Shown one piece after another: positions 37,873 to 46,242 of a stretch of 64,000 nt of DNA (the first letter of the stretch is position 1; each line of letters begins with the position of its first letter). The DNA lies in the NCBI GenBank assembly GCA_012032345.1, contig JAAUQI010000012.1:1-64000 (forward strand), given 5' to 3'. The position numbers and the translations under genes are program-made. This stretch comes from Leptolyngbyaceae cyanobacterium RM1_1_2. GTDB lineage: Bacteria > Cyanobacteriota > Cyanobacteriia > Phormidesmidales > Phormidesmidaceae. The notes under the pieces are model-generated. The model saw only the letters and a list, made by a program, of their open reading frames with translations, did no database searches and was not told the origin of the DNA.

Positions 37873-38409
37873 CTAGATTTTTGGTTCGGCTGCCTGGGGT
37901 AAAGCTAGCGCTCCCCGCCTCAGCTTTTGTAAGAGTGACTGCAATTGCTCCCTTTCGGTGGCTGTTAGCTCTACAAGCAGTTGGGCAATTATGGCAAAGT
38001 GACGTGGCAAGATTTGATCGAGCCGCTGACAGCCCTCATCTGTCAGAGACACATAGAGCCGCCGCCGATCATCAGGACAGGGGCAGCGACGAATCCAGCC
38101 TTCTCGCTCTAGACCGTCTAGCAGCCCTGTGACAGTTCCCCGCGTCACACCTGCGCGTTCGGCACATTCAGAGGGGGTCAACCACTTTTTCTCAGCGTGG
38201 ACGAGCAGCATCAGCAACGTAAACTTTCCCATTGAGAGATCGTACTGAGCAAAATGAACATCCAAAACCCCATAGACGTCTGTTGCCGTTCGTAAGAACA
38301 CTAGGCAGGTTTCTACTGAGGTAATATCCAACTCAGGACAGCGCTGGGCTAAACTCAGCAAAGCTTCGTATTTTGGCAAGTCTTTAAGAGTCAACAAGGT
38401 CTGCTGCAA
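37873..38409 (-). CDS. MarR-family transcriptional regulator
   Basis: 178 residues, probably from a TTG codon, since no ATG occurs before residue 60. The winged helix is clear: LTPSECAERAGVTRGTVTGLLDGLEREGWIRR, core GVTRGTVTGLLDGLE, followed by the wing DDRRRLYVSLTDEG. N- and C-terminal helices would dimerise. It lies upstream of the efflux pump genes on the same strand (174-base gap), so it is a likely repressor of the pump, sensing a small ligand. The start is uncertain. Confidence 0.88.
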   Translation of the reverse strand: MQQTLLTLKDLPKYEALLSLAQRCPELDITSVETCLVFLRTATDVYGVLDVHFAQYDLSMGKFTLLMLLVHAEKKWLTPSECAERAGVTRGTVTGLLDGLEREGWIRRCPCPDDRRRLYVSLTDEGCQRLDQILPRHFAIIAQLLVELTATEREQLQSLLQKLRRGALALPQAAEPKI

Positions 38410-38478
38410 TCAAGGTGATCTAAAATACGACTCCACTCCGTCTAAATTATAAAGCCGCAGACCTCTACAGCTCCGCGA

Positions 38479-39144
38479 CTATCCTAAATAAGCATTATCA
38501 ATTTGATTGACAAACACATTGTTTGACAGCGGCAGACGGCCTGGATTTTTGCGGGGTTCGACTTTGTAACCAACTGGCAGCAAAAGAGCGATCGCCAGCT
38601 CATCTCCCGCCCCAATTACAGCTTTAACTTTGTCTTCGGCCCAGCCGTTCATGAAGCAGCTAGAGAGGCCCATTGCTTCGGCAGCTAGGGCGGTATGGGT
38701 AGCGGCAATCATAGCGTCTTTAATGGCATATTCGCGGTTGCGATCGCCTAGATTTTCTTGAAACTCAGGAATCGTAGACTTCAGCCGCTCAACAAACTGC
38801 TCTGGCCAGGCACCGCGATCGAGGGCTTCCTGGTAAATCTTTTGCATCTGGGTCTCGTCTTTCCAGGCGTAAGGGGCAGCGGCAAAGACAAATGTGACCG
38901 GAGCCTGAACAATTTGCTCTTGCCCCCAAGCCGCCTCAGAAAGCGCTGCTTTTTTCTCGTCGTCCTGCACCAGCACAATTCTCCAGTCCTGCAGGTTCCA
39001 GCTGCTAGGGGCAGCAACCGTCAGCTCTAGCAGGCGGTGAAGCATTTCTGGTGGAATTGGATCAGGCTTAAAACTTTTGATGGCGCGGCGCTGGAGTATG
39101 GCCTGGGCCATGTCGAGTACAGAAGTCGCAGGTGCCGATGTCAT
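38479..39144 (-). CDS. Nitroreductase-family FMN oxidoreductase
   Basis: 221 residues. The N-terminus has ILQRRAIKSFKPDPIPPEML, and AAPSSWNLQDWRIVLV follows, the FMN-phosphate-binding pattern. The C-terminal part contains AEAMGLSSCFMNGW and ALLLPVGYKVEPRKNPGR, as in the family. Such enzymes reduce nitro groups, quinones or flavins with NAD(P)H as homodimers. It is immediately upstream of marR and the efflux genes on the same strand (70-base gap), so it may be part of the same stress response. ATG start. Confidence 0.88.
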   Translation of the reverse strand: MTSAPATSVLDMAQAILQRRAIKSFKPDPIPPEMLHRLLELTVAAPSSWNLQDWRIVLVQDDEKKAALSEAAWGQEQIVQAPVTFVFAAAPYAWKDETQMQKIYQEALDRGAWPEQFVERLKSTIPEFQENLGDRNREYAIKDAMIAATHTALAAEAMGLSSCFMNGWAEDKVKAVIGAGDELAIALLLPVGYKVEPRKNPGRLPLSNNVFVNQIDNAYLG

Positions 39145-39315
39145 AGAGTTGTGTCCTCTGAAGTTGAGAATGGCTGCGTTGCGGGAGTTGGCAAGTTTGT
39201 GTCTAAATCATGCAGACTCGGTCTAAGTCCCTGAAAGACTCTAAAAAAGTTTTTGAGCGCTCACCTCCCTCTCAAGTTTGATTTTTCTTGTTAGATAGAT
39301 AGTGAACTACAGAAA

Positions 39316-39338
39316 GGGGCATCCATCTGAGATGCCCC
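39316..39338 (-). terminator. Hairpin terminator downstream of the hemerythrin-like gene
   Basis: A perfect 8-base stem GGGGCATC/GATGCCCC with a 7-base loop lies 45 bases past the stop codon of the gene ending at 39383. On the minus strand it is followed by TTTC, a short T-tract. The rest of 39145-39382 shows nothing else. Confidence 0.65.
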
Positions 39339-39382
39339 ATTGCCGTTACGCAAAGCCAGCGCTGTTGCTGTCTATGAAAAGG

Positions 39383-39958
39383 CTATTCAGTAATGCCCCC
39401 AAAAGCGCCTTTAAGAGCCGCGATCGCATCTTCAGCCTGGGCCCAAACGCCATCGTCAGGATCTTTGCCGACGAGTTCGCGGGTACCCAGCAGTAAGATA
39501 ATGCCTTTGAGCTGCTCTTGGTGAGCGCGATTTCTGAAGTTGGCCTTGTTGATCGGGTCAATCGTCTCTTCTAGGTCACCGCCTGCGGTTTGCGCTGCTT
39601 TGTGGACGGTGAGACCGGTCATCACGAGCTGATGCTTGAGGGCTTCGTGCTGCATCGCCTTTTCGTATAGGTTTAGCTCGTCTGAACCCATCATCTGCCG
39701 TAGCTTCTGCACCATTTCAGTAGTTTTGCTGTCGGCTTGGGCTTGAATGCCGAGCTTAGACTGTGCTTCAGCGATCGCTTCAATATTTTTTTGATCGTCT
39801 TCTAGCATGTCTTTCAAGCGCTCAGCTACTTTTTCATCACGGCTGCAGGCGCTCATGAGCATACGCTCATTTTCGAGCATTAGATCTTGTAGGGTGCGCA
39901 TATCAGCCAGCTTCGTGGCGATCGCGGCAAGCTGAGATTGGCTAGTGGTGGCAACCAT
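39383..39958 (-). CDS. Hemerythrin/ferritin-like helical-bundle protein
   Basis: 191 residues, all predicted helical, from ATG with AGGA upstream (MVATTSQSQLAAIATKLADM). His and Glu pairs suited to metal binding occur in MQHEALKHQ, TVHKAAQ and RNRAHQEQL. The order and spacing recall the HHE-type proteins found in cyanobacteria, but no exact metal-site motif can be demonstrated by eye. A C-terminal DGVWAQAEDAIAALKGAFG helix is conserved-looking. A stress or redox role is inference only. It is monocistronic. Confidence 0.5.
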   Translation of the reverse strand: MVATTSQSQLAAIATKLADMRTLQDLMLENERMLMSACSRDEKVAERLKDMLEDDQKNIEAIAEAQSKLGIQAQADSKTTEMVQKLRQMMGSDELNLYEKAMQHEALKHQLVMTGLTVHKAAQTAGGDLEETIDPINKANFRNRAHQEQLKGIILLLGTRELVGKDPDDGVWAQAEDAIAALKGAFGGITE

Positions 39959-40206
39959 AAAATGTTTCCTAAAAGTGAGTCAACCCTTCTATGGTTTAGC
40001 CAAAAAAGGCAGTTGTTATCACTCCCAGGGCAGAACTCGGGCTTGTCGAAAGATCGATTCTCAGGCGATCGCTGCCTGTCTCTGCCTGGACTGATGAGCC
40101 GCCACTGAGCCTATTCGCCAGCGGTAACGTTTACAGCAAGGCTAACGGCTCCGTAATAATGGAGGAAAACCAAAGTTCAGCAAAAAAGTTAAGCAAGTAG
40201 AGAACA

Positions 40207-40713
40207 ATGAATTATTTAGTAGCGGTTCTAAGCGATCGCTCACAGGCAGAGGCCGCCTATGCCGCCCTTGAGCAAGCAAATTTCTCCCCGGACAGCACTG
40301 AAATTTTAGGCAAAGGCTATAGAAGCGCTGAGGAATACGGTCTGATTGACCCCAAGCAAAAAGCTTGGAATCAAATCAAACTGATGGCCCTCTGGCTGGT
40401 ACCTTTTGGCTTTATTGCTGGGTTATCTTTTAACGCTGTTACTGGCCTAGATACCTTTAGCTGGGCTGGACGTTTTGGCAATCAGCTCCTTGGGGGACTG
40501 CTAGGGGCAGCATCGGGAGGCTTAGGCAGCTTTATGGTAGGGGGCGGTAGCGACGTAGTTCTTGGCAGCAGCGATGCGATGTCTTACCGCGATCGGCTCG
40601 ATACCGGCAAGTACCTAGTCGCTGTCAAAGGATCAGAAGCCCAGATCAACCGCGCCAACCGAATAGTTCGACAGTTTGATCCAGAAAATATTCAGGGCTA
40701 TCAGGGAGAATAA
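40207..40713 (+). CDS. Conserved cyanobacterial membrane protein
   Basis: 168 residues. The N-terminal 50 residues look like a small alpha/beta domain (YLVAVLSDRSQAEAAYAALEQA) of the general-stress type. Two hydrophobic segments follow at about 60-80 and 92-115, the second Gly-rich (LLGGLLGAASGGLGSFMVGGG). The C-terminus (YLVAVKGSEAQINRANRIVRQF) repeats the alpha/beta pattern. The topology suggests a membrane hairpin with soluble flanks. Function unknown. ATG start with AGAGAA upstream. No operon partner. Confidence 0.65.
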   Translation: MNYLVAVLSDRSQAEAAYAALEQANFSPDSTEILGKGYRSAEEYGLIDPKQKAWNQIKLMALWLVPFGFIAGLSFNAVTGLDTFSWAGRFGNQLLGGLLGAASGGLGSFMVGGGSDVVLGSSDAMSYRDRLDTGKYLVAVKGSEAQINRANRIVRQFDPENIQGYQGE

Positions 40714-40863
40714 TCTTAGAGCGGCCATTTTTGAGCAGGAACGAACGCTGTTCTTCAGATCATGAATCCGTCTCTGCTGCCTCTAAGACTGCTTTCGAGA
40801 GGGAAGCAAAATCAGGCCGCATGAAGTAATTTGTGTCACCTACTACATTGCTAGCAAAATCTT

Positions 40864-41136
40864 ATGACTTTACCACCAGCCGATACACCACTCTATAATC
40901 ATCCTCTGCCTGACATTGAGCAGTGGCTCGTTTCTAAAGGCTGTCAGCAGGATAGCGCCGAGCTACACCGCTGGCACCTACAGCGAACAGAATGGGAAGC
41001 AGATCTGGCACTCGATGTGGATTCAATTGTGATTCGCTACCTTGAGGCCGGATTAGACGGACAAGACCTACAGCGCATCTTTAAATATTCCCTCAGCCGC
41101 AAAGATCTAGAAGAAGCCATCTTCAGCGGCCCCTGA
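40864..41136 (+). CDS. DUF3143 protein
   Basis: 90 residues matching the cyanobacterial DUF3143 family along its length: MTLPPADTPLYNHPLPDIEQWL at the start (core LYNHPLPDIEQWL), W-rich centre LHRWHLQRTEWEADLALDV, and the diagnostic end FKYSLSRKDLEEAIFSGP. It is soluble with no membrane segment. The family has no known function. It has its own ATG start and lies alone between a membrane-protein gene and a Uma2 gene, all on the plus strand. Confidence 0.88.
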   Translation: MTLPPADTPLYNHPLPDIEQWLVSKGCQQDSAELHRWHLQRTEWEADLALDVDSIVIRYLEAGLDGQDLQRIFKYSLSRKDLEEAIFSGP

Positions 41137-41253
41137 ACCTATCTGTTCAAATCAGTGCTATCACCTACCAGCAAATGGCTGGGATGGACTAAGCGATCCC
41201 ACAGCAGGGATTAAGGTTTAGAGCCAGCTCATAGGTTTCCCCAAAAGTTTCAT

Positions 41254-41832
41254 ATGACAGTCTTTACGATTACGCTTGACCCAGTGGGTAAGCTCACAGA
41301 CGAAGCCTTTTTTCAACTCTGTCAGGCTAACCCTGAAGTCAAGTTTGAACGCTCAGCTCAGGGAGATCTCATTATCATGTCGCCGACAGGGGGTGAAAGC
41401 GGTCGCCGTAATGCTGACATTACAACTGACCTCGGCATCTGGAATCGTCGAATGCAGCTTGGCTATACCTTCGATTCTTCTACCTGCTTTAAGCTGCCCA
41501 ATGGCGCAGAACGTTCTCCCGATGCTGCTTGGGTTGAACGCAGTCGGTGGCAAGCACTCACGCCTGAAGACAGACAGAAATTCCCCCCCCTAGCTCCTGA
41601 TTTTGTGATTGAACTGCGCTCCGCGACTGACAGCCTGAGCGCTTTACAAGCCAAAATGCAGGAATATGTCAGCAACGGGGTCAGGCTGGGGTGGCTGCTC
41701 AATCCCCAAGACCAACAAACCGAAATCTACCGGCCAAATCAGCCTGCTGAAGTTTTGCTAGCATCTATGCAGCTATCTGGAGATCCTATTCTTCCTGGAT
41801 TTGTTTTGAACCTGGCTGAAATCTTGAACTAA
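41254..41832 (+). CDS. Uma2-family (DUF820) putative endonuclease
   Basis: 192 residues of the short Uma2 form. Landmarks are IIMSPTGGESGRRN, FKLPNGAERSPDAAWVE, LAPDFVIELRSATDSL and LGWLLNPQDQQTEIYRP, the last three carrying the acidic and Gln/Lys positions of the PD-(D/E)xK fold. This is the third Uma2 gene in the window. No cognate methylase or toxin partner is nearby, and the function remains unproven. Confidence 0.92.
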   Translation: MTVFTITLDPVGKLTDEAFFQLCQANPEVKFERSAQGDLIIMSPTGGESGRRNADITTDLGIWNRRMQLGYTFDSSTCFKLPNGAERSPDAAWVERSRWQALTPEDRQKFPPLAPDFVIELRSATDSLSALQAKMQEYVSNGVRLGWLLNPQDQQTEIYRPNQPAEVLLASMQLSGDPILPGFVLNLAEILN

Positions 41833-41861
41833 GGCTGGCGAAATGCTGGAGTGATCTAAGC

Positions 41862-42608
41862 TCAAACCTTACCAAATCGCCTCTCTCGCTGCTGATAGGC
41901 CGCGATCGCCTGGTGAAACTCGGTAATATTAAAGTCAGGCCACAGCGTATCAGTCACGTAAAACTCAGCATAGGCTAGCTGCCACAGCAGAAAATTGCTG
42001 ATGCGCATTTCTCCGCTGGTGCGAATCAGCAAATCTGGATCCTGGGCACCCGCCGTGTAGAGATGGCGGCCAAACAAGGCTTCATCAATTTCATCCGGCT
42101 GCAGCAGCCCTTTTTGCACTTGGACTGCCAAACTTTGAGCCGCCTGAACAATTTCCTGTCGCCCGCCGTAGTTGGTGGCAATCGTGAAGCGAATACCTGA
42201 ATTGCTGCGCGTTAGCTGTATGGCCCGGTAGATTTCATCCTGGAGAGACTGCGGCAGGGCCTTTAAGTTGCCCACAAAGTTAATGCAGACATCTTCAGCC
42301 ATCATTTCTTTTAGCTCTTGCCGCAGCACTCGCTCAAACAGGGTCATCAAAAACTCCACTTCTTCCAGCGGACGACCCCAGTTTTCAGTCGAAAAAGCAT
42401 AGGCGGTCAGCGCCCCAATTCCCCAGTCACGGCTGCAGCGAAGCAGTTTTTTGAGCGTGTCAACACCGCGTCGATGCCCCATGATGCGAGGCAGGCTTCG
42501 CTGTTTTGCCCAGCGCCCGTTGCCATCCATAATGACGGCAACGTGGCCCGGCAGGCGATCGCGCTGCAGCTCTTGTGGTAGAGGATACTGAATTGGCTCA
42601 GCGGTCAT
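41862..42608 (-). CDS. uppS: Isoprenyl transferase (undecaprenyl diphosphate synthase)
   Basis: 248 residues from the ATG complementary to 42606-42608; a TTG four codons upstream is also possible. Cis-prenyltransferase motifs are all present: [15 protein letters not shown] (catalytic Asp), [24 protein letters not shown], and [19 protein letters not shown] with AYAEFY. It makes the undecaprenyl carrier for cell-wall synthesis. Its start overlaps the cdaA 3' end by 11 bases, so the two genes are translationally coupled in the lysA-cdaA-uppS cluster. Confidence 0.95.
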   Translation of the reverse strand: MTAEPIQYPLPQELQRDRLPGHVAVIMDGNGRWAKQRSLPRIMGHRRGVDTLKKLLRCSRDWGIGALTAYAFSTENWGRPLEEVEFLMTLFERVLRQELKEMMAEDVCINFVGNLKALPQSLQDEIYRAIQLTRSNSGIRFTIATNYGGRQEIVQAAQSLAVQVQKGLLQPDEIDEALFGRHLYTAGAQDPDLLIRTSGEMRISNFLLWQLAYAEFYVTDTLWPDFNITEFHQAIAAYQQRERRFGKV

Positions 42609-43476
42609 TTTTTTCCCCAAGCAGCCGACGTGGAAGGCGGAAAAGTCGTTTTAGGAAGGTATATCCCTGGCTTCTGAGGCGGCGGCCTAAGCTGCGCAAC
42701 TGGGGGGCTACCGGTTCGTGCTCCACAGACTGAGAAAACCGCGTCCGCAGAATTTCTCTGAGTTTGCTGCTGGTCAGGGGTCGATTTAGGATACCGCTTT
42801 CCGCCAGCGAAATTGAGCCAGTTTCTTCAGAAACCACAACGCAAACACAATTCTCAACCCGCTCAGTAATCCCCATCGCTGCCCGATGGCGTGTACCGAG
42901 CTGGCGTGAAGCCGAGCGCTCAGAGATAGGCAAGATGACGCCTGCCGCGATCACTCGAGAAGCTCGAATCAGTACGGCCCCATCATGTAGGGGAGTTGTT
43001 GTTTGAAAAATTGTCTGCAGTAGTTCTTTTGAAACCTCAGCGTTGAGCCTCACACCGGGAACCGAAAAGTCACTCTCATCAATTGGGCGATTCGTTTCCA
43101 AAATCATGATGGCTCCTGTACGATTTTGGGAGAGATCCTTAACCGCATCAACAATTTCATCAATAACGCTATCAGGTTTCGGCAGCGCATCTGTAGATGG
43201 TCTGAAGAGTTGCAGAATCTCCCCGCGACCGAGTTGCTCTAGCAGCCGCCGAAACTCTGCCTGCAAAATAAAGGCCATTGCCACAGCCGAGCCAATCACC
43301 AGCTTGTCCAGTACAAAACCTAGCAGCACTAGCTTTAGATACTTGCTCAAAGCGGCTGCCAGCATGAGAATAATCAGCCCCCGCACCATCCAAAGCGTCC
43401 GTCGCTCTCCAATTACGACGAGCACCATGTAGGTTAAAACCAGTACCAGGCCAATATCTAGAATCGGAAGCAGCAA
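42598..43476 (-). CDS. cdaA: Diadenylate cyclase CdaA (c-di-AMP synthase)
   Basis: 292 residues, probably from a TTG codon with AGGG upstream. Three hydrophobic segments at the N-terminus (about 4-22, 32-50 and 57-75) anchor it in the membrane. The DAC domain has the catalytic LHDGAVLI (DGA) and [12 protein letters not shown] (RHR) motifs. It converts two ATP to c-di-AMP, which controls osmotic and potassium balance. The neighbours lysA and uppS are cell-wall genes, a grouping conserved in cyanobacteria. A basic C-terminal tail of about 40 residues is present. Confidence 0.94.
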   Translation of the reverse strand: MLLPILDIGLVLVLTYMVLVVIGERRTLWMVRGLIILMLAAALSKYLKLVLLGFVLDKLVIGSAVAMAFILQAEFRRLLEQLGRGEILQLFRPSTDALPKPDSVIDEIVDAVKDLSQNRTGAIMILETNRPIDESDFSVPGVRLNAEVSKELLQTIFQTTTPLHDGAVLIRASRVIAAGVILPISERSASRQLGTRHRAAMGITERVENCVCVVVSEETGSISLAESGILNRPLTSSKLREILRTRFSQSVEHEPVAPQLRSLGRRLRSQGYTFLKRLFRLPRRLLGEKNDR

Positions 43477-43720
43477 GATTGAACCCTACTGAGGTGTACC
43501 AGCTATAGCTCCTCGGATATGTAAATTCAGCCCAATAGGGCTGTGAAGGAGCTGTCCTCAAACCTCCGACCGATTTTCTTTCAGGCAATAATCTACCAGG
43601 CGTTACCAAAGACCTTGGTTTTAATCAAGGTTTAACAAACAAGGGGCTATCTACTTAGATTAGAGCTGCAGGCAGTCGGGCCGACAGCAGGGTGGCACCG
43701 TAATCAGGGACAGGAATGGG

Positions 43721-45124
43721 CTATGCCTGCTTGAGAAACTCAGGCAGGCAGTCTTGGCGAATTAAATCTTGATAGGTTTCACGCTGAAGAATCAGTTGTG
43801 CTTCGCCCTGGTTGACGAGTACTGCCGCTGGGCGAGGGACTCGGTTATAGTTAGAGGCCATGCTGTAATTGTAGGCACCCGTTCCAGGAATGACGATAAC
43901 ATCTCCTGCCTCTAGGGGTGGAAGCTGGGCCTGATTAATCACAATGTCACCCGACTCGCAGTGCTTACCTGCAATCGCGGCTGTTTCGCTCAGAGGGGCT
44001 GACATTTTGCTAGCGGCGATCGCTCGGTAAACTGACTGGTAGGTAATCGGACGAGGATTGTCAGACATGCCGCCGTCTACAGACACATAGTTGCGAATGC
44101 CCGGCACCTGTTTTTGGCTACCTACGGTGTAGGCTGTCACGCAGGCAGGGCCAATCAGCGATCGCCCCGGTTCGCAAAGCAGGCGCGGCAGCGGTAGCTG
44201 CCGCGCTCTACAGGCTTCAATAACGCCTTGGCATAGCGTTTTCACCCAGGCTGTAATGCTTGGCGGATCGTCGGCTTCGGTGTAGCAAATACCTAAACCG
44301 CCGCCTAGATCTAGCTCCCGCAGCGACAAACCATAGCTGGCCGCCTTGGCAAACCACTGCACCATGACATCGCTCAGGTCATTATGAGGCTGGAGTTCAA
44401 AAATTTGAGAGCCAATGTGAGCGTGGATGCCGATGCAGTCTAAAACCGGATGCTTGCTGATAAACGCAAAGACGCTTTCTACCCGATCGGGATCGAAGCC
44501 AAATTTGCTGTCTAAGTGCCCGGTGCGAATGTACTCGTGAGTGTGACACTCAATGCCGGGAGTCAGCCTGAGCAAAATCGGTACGCGGCGATCGCTGGTC
44601 TCTAGCAGCTTAGCTAAAGTCTCTAGCTCCAGCCAGTTATCTACCACAATCCGGCAACCCGTCTCCACCGCAAACCGCAGCTCCTCTGCTGACTTGTTAT
44701 TGCCGTGAAAGTAAATTTGTTCAGGGCTGACTCCCGCCTGCAGAGCCGTATACAGTTCACCCCCCGAAACTACATCAATACCGAGTCCCTCACGGGCTAC
44801 GAGAGCGCAGACCGCTAAGCAACTCCAGGCTTTTGAGGCATAAAGCACCAGCGCCTCGCCAGGGTAATGCTGGCTGAAAGCCTGGCGGTACTGGCGGCAG
44901 GCCGTTTCCAGCGTTTCGCTGTCTAAAATATAGAGCGGTGAACCAAACCGCTGTACCAGCTCTACCACGTCGCTCCCGCCCACGACTAGATGATCTTGAT
45001 CGTTGACCTGAGCGCTCAACGGCAAGAGGGACTGATTGGGCGAAGCAGCCGGATTGTCAAGCGGGGGCAGGTATTGATAGCTAGAACGGTTAACGCCGTT
45101 GTCAGTTATGGGTATAGATATCAT
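43721..45124 (-). CDS. lysA: Diaminopimelate decarboxylase
   Basis: 467 residues. PLP lysine in LVLYASKAW, glycine-rich phosphate-binding loop DLGGGLGICY, EPGRSLIGPACV, and CESGDIVINQAQLP with GTGAYNYSMASNYN near the C-terminus all match the fold III decarboxylase LysA. It makes L-lysine from meso-diaminopimelate. The N-terminal 45 residues are an extra polar extension common in cyanobacteria. It is the first gene of the minus-strand lysA-cdaA-uppS cluster, with a 244-base gap before cdaA that holds no gene. Confidence 0.95.
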   Translation of the reverse strand: MISIPITDNGVNRSSYQYLPPLDNPAASPNQSLLPLSAQVNDQDHLVVGGSDVVELVQRFGSPLYILDSETLETACRQYRQAFSQHYPGEALVLYASKAWSCLAVCALVAREGLGIDVVSGGELYTALQAGVSPEQIYFHGNNKSAEELRFAVETGCRIVVDNWLELETLAKLLETSDRRVPILLRLTPGIECHTHEYIRTGHLDSKFGFDPDRVESVFAFISKHPVLDCIGIHAHIGSQIFELQPHNDLSDVMVQWFAKAASYGLSLRELDLGGGLGICYTEADDPPSITAWVKTLCQGVIEACRARQLPLPRLLCEPGRSLIGPACVTAYTVGSQKQVPGIRNYVSVDGGMSDNPRPITYQSVYRAIAASKMSAPLSETAAIAGKHCESGDIVINQAQLPPLEAGDVIVIPGTGAYNYSMASNYNRVPRPAAVLVNQGEAQLILQRETYQDLIRQDCLPEFLKQA

Positions 45125-45269
45125 TGCGCAGTCTCTAATACTGAACTAAATGTTTCGTGGACTGGAAGCTTGGTGCGGCTAGAGCTTGTGCCTGCTACAG
45201 GCGCTCACTGAGCCAGATGTCTAGTGTACAATTTTGGCCTGTGTCCCTCAGCAGAAATTTCATATTCTC

Positions 45270-45869
45270 GTGAAGCCACTACAGCTCGATTTGCTAACTG
45301 AAGCTGACTTACCCCAGGTGGTTGAGCTAGATCAGCGCTGCTTTGGTGGCTTTTGGTCTTTAGCAGGCTATCGCCGTGAACTTGGCAGCAGTAACAGCGA
45401 GTTTGTCATTCTGAGGTTGCCATACCTGCCCCAGAATGACACAACGGCACCGCCAAAACAGTCAAGTCTCATTGGTATCGGCTGCTTCTGGCGAATTCTA
45501 GAGGAAGCTCATATTACTCTTTTGGGTATAGACCCGGCTTACCAAAAACAAGGTCTAGGCGCTCTGCTGCTAAGCGCTTTACTACAGCGCGCCCGAGCAC
45601 AAGGCTTGGAGCGAGCTACTCTGGAAGTCCGGGCTAGCAACCAGGCTGCGCAGCATCTCTATTGGAGGTTTGGCTTTAAATCAGTCGGGCGAAGACGGCA
45701 CTACTACCCCGATGGCGAAGACGGGCTGATTTTGTGGCGCAACGGCCTGCATCAGCCAGATTTTGCAGTCGCTCAGCAGCAGCAGCAGCAAATCATCAGC
45801 GATCGCCTGCTCCAGCAAGGCTGGCAGCTGAAACATTTAGAGGCTCAAGAAACGTCTAACTCAGCATAA
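45270..45869 (+). CDS. rimI: Ribosomal-protein-alanine N-acetyltransferase-like GNAT protein
   Basis: 199 residues if translation begins at the GTG at 45270 (VKPLQLDLLTEADLPQVVELDQ); a TTG 12 codons upstream is possible, and no ribosome site decides. The acetyl-CoA motif is LLGIDPAYQKQGLGALLLSALL, core QKQGLGALL, then RATLEVRASNQAAQHLYWRFGFK, the typical RimI pattern. It may acetylate ribosomal protein S18 or other N-termini. A 40-residue Gln-rich C-terminal extension (QQQQQQIISDRLLQQ) is unusual. It is divergent from lysA. Confidence 0.85.
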   Translation: MKPLQLDLLTEADLPQVVELDQRCFGGFWSLAGYRRELGSSNSEFVILRLPYLPQNDTTAPPKQSSLIGIGCFWRILEEAHITLLGIDPAYQKQGLGALLLSALLQRARAQGLERATLEVRASNQAAQHLYWRFGFKSVGRRRHYYPDGEDGLILWRNGLHQPDFAVAQQQQQQIISDRLLQQGWQLKHLEAQETSNSA

Positions 45870-46242
45870 ACTAAACTGATTTTCTGCAAAGAATCAGACA
45901 GTTTAAGCCAAGAGTTATCCTGTTTCGACCGGTTAACGAAGAATTAAATAGAGGGACTTTTAACGGTAGTTTTTGCCGGAAGCATAGACCTCTGACTGAA
46001 AGTTTAAAGAAACTCAAACAAATTCCAGCAAGCGGCAGGCCCAGCTTCTCTGCAGGCGCTAACGCTGCTTGATCCCATCTGCAGCTAGCTAGATTAATCA
46101 GTAATTATGCTTAGCTGACAAAAGCCTGTCCGGTTGAGGTAGAGAAATCCTCCCTCGATTGTGGTTTGCTGCGGCACAGTCTCTGGATTTTCCTGTGTTA
46201 GAATCAGCGTAACCAGCCCGCAGCAGGTGATGGATAACCGCC
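45870..46242. other. Intergenic region upstream of clpC
   Basis: 373 bases without a supported gene. An AACTGATTTTCT...AGAATCAG hairpin-like sequence directly after the rimI stop codon may end that gene, but the stem is imperfect. No tRNA, operator or clear promoter is recognised. It presumably carries the clpC promoter. Confidence 0.4.

Noticed and set aside
46098-46230. Possible tRNA upstream of clpC
   Set aside because: No TTCGA-type T-arm or acceptor pairing could be found.
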